Assembly (NCBI GenBank): GCA_031279735.1
Contig: JAITHX010000040.1
Span: 1 to 12,757, forward strand
Length of the DNA stretch: 12,757 nt
Direction: 5' to 3'
DNA from: Prevotellaceae bacterium
GTDB lineage: Bacteria > Bacteroidota > Bacteroidia > Bacteroidales > UBA932
The notes under the pieces were generated by a model. That model made no database searches. It had not been told where the DNA came from and worked only from the letters and a program-made list of their open reading frames with translations. The position numbers and the translations under genes were made by a program. Positions 1-5,724 of the stretch are shown here, piece after piece. Numbering within the stretch: the first letter of the stretch is position 1; every line of letters begins with the position of its first letter.

Positions 1-228
1 CCCGTATCAAGCATAAAAATCTTCGTCTCGGATTAATTGAAGTCCTTATTTCCGAAGGCTCCCTTAGTAGCATGCCGCCTCTCGTCTTCCAGGCCCTTAT
101 TCCCTTATTAATATTTATAAATAAGGGAATAAGGGCATGGAAGACGAGAGGCGGCATGCTACTAAGGGAGCCTTCGGAAATAAGGACTTCAATTAATCCG
201 AGACGAAGATTTTTATGCTTGATACGGG
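1..228. repeat. Long near-perfect palindrome (228 bp)
   Basis: Positions 1-109 are the reverse complement of 120-228, with a single mismatch that I can see (G92 opposite A137) and a short AT-rich centre at 110-119. The arms carry repeated CCTTAT/ATAAGG words, a TACTAAGGG word and an ATTTCCGAAGG word (48-58, inverted at 171-181). The last of these recurs in the mosaic repeat near 7434-7444. The window opens at the outer edge of the left arm, so the palindrome could extend further upstream. No gene reads credibly through it. Such a sequence would form a very stable cruciform or RNA hairpin. The mismatch and the non-palindromic centre argue against a simple fold-back assembly artefact, but do not exclude one. 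Confidence 0.93.
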
Positions 229-399
229 ATTTTGGACACCCAGTCGCAAGGGCTTTGCAAAGGAGGCGAAGCCTTTGCGCCCTTTGCGGTAAAAAACACC
301 GCCATGCGGTGAAAAAACCGTCAATTTATCTCGTAACACTTACTAAGGGCACTTTGAAAAATAAGGGTTTTATGACTTTTCCACACAATTCCCAGTAGG
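229..399. other. Non-coding spacer with small hairpins
   Basis: No credible gene is visible. The stretch holds a GC-rich hairpin (GCAAAGG at 257-263 pairing with CCTTTGC at 272-278), repeated CCTTTGC words, and a terminator-like hairpin annotated separately at 291-311. The words TACTAAGGG and ATAAGGG near 341-367 repeat motifs of the adjacent palindrome, so this spacer seems to belong to the same repeat-rich tract. Confidence 0.6.
291..311 (-). terminator. Rho-independent-like terminator, minus strand
   Basis: CACCGC (297-302) pairs with GCGGTG (306-311) around a CAT loop. On the minus strand the stem is followed by six T residues (complement of A291-A296). A-rich sequence on the other side also gives the plus-strand hairpin a T-rich approach, but not a T tail. 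It is the first terminator-like structure downstream of the minus-strand dihydroorotase-lipid kinase unit, about 460 bases beyond the kinase stop and separated from it by the mosaic repeat. Confidence 0.55.
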
Positions 400-767
400 C
401 ATTAAGCATTAAGAATTAAGAATTAAAAATTAAGAATTGCCCTTTGGAAATTAAGAATTAAAAATTAAGAATTAAGAATTGCCATGCGGACGCCGGGGAG
501 AATTATACTTCCGTCGTGTTAAAATTGCGGGATAGCGCGGCGATGTAGAGACGCGATTTATCGCGTCTCCAAGACATGATTTATACGCGATTTATCGTGT
601 CTTGGAGACGCGATAAATCGTGTCTTGGAGACGCGATAAATCGTGTCTTGGAGACGCGATAAATCGCGTCTCTACATCGCCCTATCCCGCAATTTTAACA
701 CGACGGAAGTATAATTCTCCCTGCGTCCGTCAGGAAATTCTTAATTTTTAATTTTTAATTCTTAATT
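400..767. repeat. Mosaic repeat element A (heptamer tracts plus large hairpin)
   Basis: The two ends are tracts of the heptamer AATTAAG and variants (about 400-480 in one orientation, 735-769 inverted). Inside is a large inverted repeat: 488-570 pairs with 650-728, differing only by a CGC bulge on the left and one extra base near 494. The 571-649 loop is itself made of palindromic units. The words AATTGCCATGCGG (477-489) and a 24-bp word at 711-734 recur in the second element near 7280-7486. The right edge coincides with the stop codon of the lipid kinase. No transposase or ORF is present, so if it is mobile it would be non-autonomous. Confidence 0.85.
601..669. repeat. Three tandem 23-bp palindromic units
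   Basis: Units start at 601, 624 and 647, each beginning CTTGGAGACGCGATAAATCG. The first two are identical. The third changes the final GTGT to GCGT and so merges into the right arm of the large hairpin. Each unit is nearly self-complementary (GAGACGCGAT against ATCGTGTCTT), so the tract can fold in several registers. Related words occur inverted at 547-600. Unit number may vary between strains, which is an inference from the tandem layout. Confidence 0.88.
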
Positions 768-1646
768 TCACTGCGGTACTATCATCCTCAGTTTTCCGGG
801 CACTACTGCGACGTTCAGGATTTTCTCGTCGGTCATCGGTTCGCCGTCGATGTGGATCCAGCCCGGTTTTTCTCTTTCCACGGTTACGTTTTTCACTCTG
901 AACACTTCTATATTGCTGGAATGGTAGATGCTTTTGGTGAACATGCGCAGTCCTATGATGGGGGCTTTTACGAAGTTGAACGGACCGATGACCACGAGGT
1001 CTATTTTTCCGTCGGTGAGGTTGGCGTCGGGCGAGATATAGGCATTGTAGCCCCATTGGGAGGCGTTTGCGAAAGTGACAAGGAATGCTCGTCGGGAGAA
1101 AGTTTCTCCGTCGGCGGTGATTTTGTAGGCGGCGGGGCGGTATCGGAGGTATTCTTCGAACGAGGCTTGGGCGTAGGACACTAGACCTCGACGTCCGATT
1201 TGCGCGAATCGTTTTCCTACCTGAGCGTCGAATCCTATGCCGGCGGTGCAGAAAAATGGTTTGTCGTTCAGCAGTCCGTAGTCGGCGGTTATGATTTTTC
1301 CGTTTTGCACGGCGGCGAGGGCTTTGTGGTAGTCGCGGGACATTTTGATATGTCGCGCCAGTCCGTTGCCCGAACCCATGGGAATTATACCGAGAGCGGC
1401 GGCGGTTCCGGTCAGACCTTTTGCCACTTCGTTCACTGTGCCGTCGCCGCCCACTGCGACCACGCGGTCGAAGCCGGCGGCGGCAAATTCGGCGGCTTTG
1501 AGGGTGGCGTCGCCTACGGAGCGGGTGAAATAGATTTCGGAGGCGAAACGTGAGGGGTCGGACTTGGCGGCGATATAGTCGGCTACGATTTTTTTGTCGT
1601 TTGTTCCCGACGCGGGGTTTATGAGGTAGGCGATGCGTAGTTTCAT
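768..1646 (-). CDS. Diacylglycerol kinase-family (YegS-like) lipid kinase
   Basis: The 292-residue protein fits the DAGK catalytic-domain family, cytosolic enzymes that use ATP to phosphorylate diacylglycerol or related lipids at the membrane. Visible hallmarks are the N-terminal NPASG (residues 10-14), the nucleotide-binding GGDGTVNEV (66-74), GSGNGLARH (91-99), the AGIGFDA segment (135-141), and a C-terminal HIDGEP motif typical of this fold. The length is normal for the bacterial soluble family. The ATG start lies 9 bases after the dihydroorotase stop, so the two are probably co-transcribed. The stop TGA is formed at the junction with the mosaic repeat, whose end reads GAAATTAAG; the protein itself appears complete. 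The exact lipid substrate cannot be told from the sequence. Confidence 0.9.
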   Translation of the reverse strand: MKLRIAYLINPASGTNDKKIVADYIAAKSDPSRFASEIYFTRSVGDATLKAAEFAAAGFDRVVAVGGDGTVNEVAKGLTGTAAALGIIPMGSGNGLARHIKMSRDYHKALAAVQNGKIITADYGLLNDKPFFCTAGIGFDAQVGKRFAQIGRRGLVSYAQASFEEYLRYRPAAYKITADGETFSRRAFLVTFANASQWGYNAYISPDANLTDGKIDLVVIGPFNFVKAPIIGLRMFTKSIYHSSNIEVFRVKNVTVEREKPGWIHIDGEPMTDEKILNVAVVPGKLRMIVPQ

Positions 1647-1655
1647 TTCGGGTGA

Positions 1656-2999
1656 TTATCTGTCAAATTCGAGTCGTTTTGCGGCTTTTGTTTCTCGGAT
1701 TTCGCCGTTGTCGTAAACGAGGGTGCCGTTGACCCAAGTTTTTGCGGGGCGCGCCGAGAACTGCACTCCTTCGAAGGGCGACCAGCGGCATTTGTGGAGG
1801 ATATTGTCGGCGGCGGGCGAGAAGGGGGAATTGTAGTCGAGCAGGGTCAGGTCGGCGTAATAGTCTTTGCGGATGAATCCCCGCTTGCGGATGCCGAAGA
1901 GTCGGGCGGGGGAGTGGCACATTCGTTCAACTATGTCGAAGAGCGAAAACACTCCGCGGCGGTAGAGTTCGAACATTGCCGAGAGCGAATGTTGGACGAG
2001 CGGCAGTCCGGAGGGGGCGTCGAAGTAGCCGAGTTGTTTTTCGGCGCGCAGGTGTGGGGCGTGGTCGGTTGCCACCACTGCCACCTTGCCTTCTCTCACG
2101 GCGTTTCGGAGGGCGTCGCGGTCGGTGGCGGATTTGATGGCGGGGTTGCATTTTATCTTGTTGCCCAGCCGTTTGTAGTCGCGGTCGCAGAACCAGAGGT
2201 GGTGGACGCAGGCTTCGGCGGTGACTTTAGGCAGGGGTCGGTCGGGGGAAACGGGGTCGAACAGTCGGGTTTCCGCTCCGGTTGAAAGATGCAGCACATG
2301 GAGGCGGGCACTGTATCGGGCGGCGAGTTCTAGGGCGCGTCGTGTTGAAAGGAAGCAGGCTTCGGCGTCGCGCACTCGCGGATGTATGGAAGCGTCGGCA
2401 TCGTCGCCGATAGTATAGCGAAAGAGTTTGAGGTTTGTGCGTATTATGTTTTCGTCTTCGCAGTGTGCGGCTACAATTACGGGCGATTCGGCGAAGACAG
2501 CCGACAGTGCGCGCGGATTGTCCACGAGCATATTTCCGGTTGACGATCCCATGAACAGTTTCAGTCCGCAGATTCGGGCGGGGTCGATTTGCCGGATTTC
2601 GGCTATGTTGTCGTTCGAGGCGCCTAGGTAGAACGAATAGTTTACGGCGGAACGCTGGGCGGCGATTTCGAACTTTTGTTCGAGCAGCTGGAGCGAATCG
2701 GCTGGGGGGGAGGTGTTGGGCATATCCATGAACGACGTCACTCCGCCGGCGGCGGCGGCGCGGCTTTCGGAGAAGATGTCGGCTTTGGCGGTGAGACCGG
2801 GTTCGCGGAAATGCACTTGGTCGTCTATGATTCCGGGCATCAGCAACAGACCCTGTGCATCGACAATTGCGGCATCGGGGCGCGGTTCGGCGAGTTCGCC
2901 GGGGAGGACATTCTTTATTATTTCGTTTTCGATTTCGAGGTGTCCTCTGAAGATTTTGCCTTCGTTCAATATGTCGGCGTTGATAATAATTGTGTTCAT
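1656..2999 (-). CDS. pyrC: Dihydroorotase (amidohydrolase family)
   Basis: This enzyme cyclises N-carbamoyl-aspartate to dihydroorotate in de novo pyrimidine synthesis, in the cytosol. The 447-residue length suits a type I dihydroorotase. Visible motifs are VHFREPGL (62-69), MDMPNTSPP (91-99), KLFMGSSTGNM (147-157, with K147 as the candidate carboxylated lysine), AAHCED (177-182), LHVLHLST (233-240, H237) and the catalytic-type TDHAPH (311-316, D312). The metal-binding HxH at the start of the barrel reads QVH (Q61, H63), so the first histidine is a glutamine; as I recall, other Bacteroidota dihydroorotases share this. Allantoinase or hydantoinase is the main alternative, but the FREPGLT and GLPLVQHSL segments favour dihydroorotase. 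It is the first gene of a two-gene unit with the lipid kinase. I see no clear promoter in the short upstream gap. Confidence 0.9.
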   Translation of the reverse strand: MNTIIINADILNEGKIFRGHLEIENEIIKNVLPGELAEPRPDAAIVDAQGLLLMPGIIDDQVHFREPGLTAKADIFSESRAAAAGGVTSFMDMPNTSPPADSLQLLEQKFEIAAQRSAVNYSFYLGASNDNIAEIRQIDPARICGLKLFMGSSTGNMLVDNPRALSAVFAESPVIVAAHCEDENIIRTNLKLFRYTIGDDADASIHPRVRDAEACFLSTRRALELAARYSARLHVLHLSTGAETRLFDPVSPDRPLPKVTAEACVHHLWFCDRDYKRLGNKIKCNPAIKSATDRDALRNAVREGKVAVVATDHAPHLRAEKQLGYFDAPSGLPLVQHSLSAMFELYRRGVFSLFDIVERMCHSPARLFGIRKRGFIRKDYYADLTLLDYNSPFSPAADNILHKCRWSPFEGVQFSARPAKTWVNGTLVYDNGEIRETKAAKRLEFDR

Positions 3000-3030
3000 T
3001 CGGCTGAAAAATCAGAATGGGGTTGCGTAA

Positions 3031-3068
3031 GCGAAAAATATCCGCCGGCTGCAAAAGCAATCGGCGGA
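3031..3068 (-). terminator. Hairpin terminator after the lipoprotein gene
   Basis: TCCGCCG (3041-3047) pairs with CGGCGGA (3062-3068), and an inner TGC/GCA step closes a four-base loop. On the minus strand the stem is followed by TATTTTTCGC (3040 down to 3031). It lies 67 bases beyond the stop of the NigD-like gene and just upstream of the dihydroorotase start, so it probably separates the two minus-strand units. The plus-strand reading has no T tail. Confidence 0.65.
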
Positions 3069-3134
3069 ATCTAATATTAAATCTAATAAAACAAATAAGT
3101 TCATTCGCGGCGTGTTCCGGGTCTTAGCGTTTGT

Positions 3135-3830
3135 TCAGGGCTTGTAGTATTTGGCGGAAATCTTTTTTTCGGAAACTGTTCCGCCGGAAGTGTTTTCCTC
3201 GAGATATTTGATGGAAACGAACGCGGTGTCGGATTGGTTCAAATAATGTTTGTAGCTGTCGAGTCGGAGCGACACGAAATTTCTCACGACGTTGGTTTTC
3301 GTCGTTTCGTTGGTTTTGTGCCAGAAACGGAGATTGAGAGTGTCGTTGCGGAACAGCGGGTCGTCCTCGACGAATCCGAAGGTGTGGGATTTCGAGCTGT
3401 CGTTGGAATAATAGAAAAAGAACTGTACAGTGAGGAAATCGGGGATGTTCCAAGCGGAGGTGTTGAACTCGCCTTCGCGAAGCAGGAAACTTGCCGTTCC
3501 GACGGTGTCGGCGGAAGAGTGGGGGAGAGCTCTGTATTCGGTTTGAATCTTTGCCACTTCGTCGACTTCGATCGGGAGCGAATTAGTTTCGGAGTTGAAA
3601 TCGTAGGCGTCGTAGTAGTAAGTGAGGAAAACGCGGTCGCCGTGCTGTCCCCATGTGTCTTTCCATCCGTTGGAGGGAATCATTTTGGTGCCTATGTCTT
3701 GGAGGAAGTAATTTTCCTGAATCACGGCTATATCCGCTTCGTAGTATCGCGAAGTGGATTTCTTCATGCAGGATGCTGCGGTCGCGACTGCGGCGACGGC
3801 GAGCAGAAGGAGTTTAATTGAATGTTTCAT
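3135..3830 (-). CDS. NigD-like lipoprotein
   Basis: The 231-residue protein starts with a lipoprotein-type signal (positively charged start, hydrophobic residues 5-19, Cys at 21 in TAASC), so it is probably acylated and anchored in the cell envelope. The residues after the Cys (MKKSTS) lack the acidic surface-export signal of Bacteroidota, suggesting a periplasm-facing location. The body resembles NigD-like proteins: a GDRVFLTYYYD strand (64-74), a DEVAKIQT segment (90-97), IPDFLTVQFFFYY (129-141), DTLNLRFWHKTNE (163-175) and a final pair of strands with DTAFVSIKYLE. Family members have no established biochemical role. The ATG at 3830 is chosen over an upstream in-frame start because only this one places the signal peptide first. 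It sits 13 bases after the UbiD-family stop, so co-transcription is likely. Confidence 0.7.
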   Translation of the reverse strand: MKHSIKLLLLAVAAVATAASCMKKSTSRYYEADIAVIQENYFLQDIGTKMIPSNGWKDTWGQHGDRVFLTYYYDAYDFNSETNSLPIEVDEVAKIQTEYRALPHSSADTVGTASFLLREGEFNTSAWNIPDFLTVQFFFYYSNDSSKSHTFGFVEDDPLFRNDTLNLRFWHKTNETTKTNVVRNFVSLRLDSYKHYLNQSDTAFVSIKYLEENTSGGTVSEKKISAKYYKP

Positions 3831-3843
3831 GATTGATTTATAA

Positions 3844-5610
3844 TTATTGTTTGTTTTCGATTTGAGCGCTGTCGTTTGCGGCGAGATGCCGGTAGCGCAG
3901 CGAGGGGGAGGGGAGGAAGGCGCCGGCGCCGAGTTTGGGCCATTTGGCATCGACGGAGGCGATAGTCGCGCTGTCCATGCAGACGATATTCGGCCAGGGG
4001 CGGCTGAAATCCTTTCTTTTCCATTTGGATCGGGCGTCCACTATCAGCACGTTGTCCTTTATTTCGCAGTCGTAGGCAACATCGGTGTTGTTGCCGGCAA
4101 TCCAGACGCAGGTTTCGGTGTCGGCAACGTCGATTTCGTCGTCGAAGATCACGGTGAGTTTGGCTTTTTTAGTCGGGACACTGCTTTCGTTGCAAAACAG
4201 GTAGGTGTTTTCGAACGGGACGGCGACGCAGGCTCTTTCTTCTTCGGGGAGCTTGCGGGTGGCGTCGATGCAGATTTTCCCGCCGAATCCGGGCTGTCGG
4301 GCGGCGTGGTCGAGCACGTCGAGCGGACCTTTGCCGAAGCAAGTATCGGCGGCGGGGTTCCAGTAGCGGGTAACGGTATCGACTACGGCGTTGGAGTTGC
4401 GGATGTCGATGTCGGAATCCACCACCACAATAGCCTTGCAGAACATCATTTGACCGGCGCCCCACATTGCGCCCGCCACTTTCATTGCCTGTCCGGGGTA
4501 GGTTTTGTTTATGGCTACCACGGCTATATTGTGTGCTACGCCTTCGGGGGGGAGGTAGATGTCGGCGATTTCGGGAGCGACGACCATTTGTATGGGTTTG
4601 AGGAAAATCCGCTCGGCGGCTTTAGCCATGTAGGAATCTTCCTGCGGCGGGATGCCGGTAACGGTTGCGGGGAAGACGGCACCCTTGCGATAAGTGATGC
4701 ATGTGACGTGCATCAGCGGATATAAGTCGCGCAGCGAATAGAATCCGGTGTGATCGCCGAAGGGACCTTCGGAGACTGGAGCTTCGTGGGGGTCGATATA
4801 TCCTTCGATGACGAAATCAGAATCTTCGGGCACTTCGAGGTCTTGGGTGAGGCACTTCACCAGACGCACGGGTTTCTTTCGGATGAATCCGGCGAGGAGA
4901 TATTCATCTACATTTTCGGGGAGCGGAGCGGTGGCGCACCAAGTGTAAACCGGATCGCCGCCGAGACTGACGGCAACGGGCATCAGTTTGCCTGCCTTGC
5001 GGTATTCTTCGAAATGTCGGGCGCCGGTTTTGTGGCGGTGCCAGTGCATGGCAGCCGAAGTGTCGTCGAAGATTTGCACTCGGTACATTCCGAGGTTTCT
5101 CATTCCGGTCGAGGGATTTTTGGTGTGCACCAGAGGGAGGGTTAAGAACCTGCCGCCGTCGTGTGGCCAGCACTTGAGCGCGGGAAGTTCGCCGAGTTTC
5201 GGGGAAGGCATTACGACTTCGCGGCATTGAGGCACCTTAATGCTCGCGATTTTCGGAAAGAATCCGGCCAGTTCGTTCAGCAGGGGCAGAATTTTCAGTT
5301 TGTCCCAGAGATTCAGTCCGGGAACATTCAGCCGTCCGAACAGCGCGTCGAATTCGGGGTTCAGGTCGTCGATAGTCGAAAGACCGAGCGCGCAAGCTAT
5401 CCGCTTGTCGGAGCCGAAGGCGTTTGTCAACACTGGAAATAAGGTGCCCGTGTTCTTAAAGAGCAAGGCTTTGCCGCCGCCGCCCGATTTGGCGATGCGG
5501 TCGGTGACTTCGGCGATCTCCAGCACGGGATCGACGCGCTCGTCGATAACAATCAACTCGCCTCTTGCTTCCAGATGTTCAATATAACCGATTAGATCGT
5601 AATACATCAC
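3844..5610 (-). CDS. UbiD-family (prenyl-FMN) decarboxylase
   Basis: UbiD-family enzymes decarboxylate aromatic or unsaturated acids using prenylated FMN supplied by a UbiX-type flavin prenyltransferase. The 588-residue length suits the long UbiD/menaquinone-decarboxylase branch. Visible features are the N-terminal LEARGELIVI segment (13-22), NPSTGMRNLGMYR (165-177; R171 is the likely conserved arginine), MHWHRHK (188-194, metal-site histidine region), SLGGDPVYTW (215-224), and the family signature from VIEGYIDP (267-274) to EGPFGDHTGFYS (281-292), whose E269, E281 and D286 are probable active-site acids. No ubiX is in the window. The substrate is uncertain; a demethylmenaquinone-precursor step is plausible for a Bacteroidales bacterium but is inference. 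Transcription probably starts from the minus-strand promoter at 5629-5660. The gene continues into the NigD-like lipoprotein. Confidence 0.88.
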   Translation of the reverse strand: MMYYDLIGYIEHLEARGELIVIDERVDPVLEIAEVTDRIAKSGGGGKALLFKNTGTLFPVLTNAFGSDKRIACALGLSTIDDLNPEFDALFGRLNVPGLNLWDKLKILPLLNELAGFFPKIASIKVPQCREVVMPSPKLGELPALKCWPHDGGRFLTLPLVHTKNPSTGMRNLGMYRVQIFDDTSAAMHWHRHKTGARHFEEYRKAGKLMPVAVSLGGDPVYTWCATAPLPENVDEYLLAGFIRKKPVRLVKCLTQDLEVPEDSDFVIEGYIDPHEAPVSEGPFGDHTGFYSLRDLYPLMHVTCITYRKGAVFPATVTGIPPQEDSYMAKAAERIFLKPIQMVVAPEIADIYLPPEGVAHNIAVVAINKTYPGQAMKVAGAMWGAGQMMFCKAIVVVDSDIDIRNSNAVVDTVTRYWNPAADTCFGKGPLDVLDHAARQPGFGGKICIDATRKLPEEERACVAVPFENTYLFCNESSVPTKKAKLTVIFDDEIDVADTETCVWIAGNNTDVAYDCEIKDNVLIVDARSKWKRKDFSRPWPNIVCMDSATIASVDAKWPKLGAGAFLPSPSLRYRHLAANDSAQIENKQ

Positions 5611-5628
5611 ATTATGTTTTTAGCGGTG

Positions 5629-5660
5629 CAAATGTAATTGCTTTCGCCGGACTTTGCAAA
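5629..5660 (-). promoter_or_regulatory. Bacteroidota-type promoter for the UbiD-family unit
   Basis: Read on the minus strand, TTTG (5660-5657), a 20-bp spacer and TACATTTG (5636-5629) match the -33 / -7 consensus TTTG and TAnnTTTG of Bacteroidota housekeeping promoters. The -7 box ends 18 bases before the ATG at 5610, giving a short leader. Its -33 box directly abuts the -33 box of the opposite promoter. Confidence 0.75.
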
Positions 5661-5685
5661 CACTTCGAGAAAATCACTACTTTTG
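5653..5685 (+). promoter_or_regulatory. Bacteroidota-type promoter for the fucosidase gene
   Basis: TTTG (5653-5656), a 21-bp spacer and TACTTTTG (5678-5685) fit the Bacteroidota sigma factor consensus. The fucosidase ATG follows 39 bases after the -7 box. Together with the minus-strand promoter it forms an 8-bp perfect palindrome TTTGCAAA at 5653-5660. Confidence 0.77.
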
Positions 5686-5724
5686 CTGCCGTTATTTTCG
5701 CGTTCATTAATATAGATTAAATAT

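Noticed and set aside
72..398. 108-codon open frame on the plus strand
   Set aside because: It reads through the right half of the palindrome and small hairpins, its product is low-quality basic sequence with no family resemblance, and no promoter is seen.
601..669. Possible CRISPR array
   Set aside because: The 23-bp units are directly adjacent with no unique spacers, and no cas gene is present.
400..767. Insertion sequence
   Set aside because: There is no transposase frame, and no clear target duplication can be defined from this window; it is recorded as a non-coding repeat instead.
3831..3950. N-terminal extension of the NigD-like lipoprotein by 40 residues
   Set aside because: The extension overlaps the UbiD-family gene and would bury the signal peptide; the ATG at 3830 is directly followed by a lipoprotein signal.
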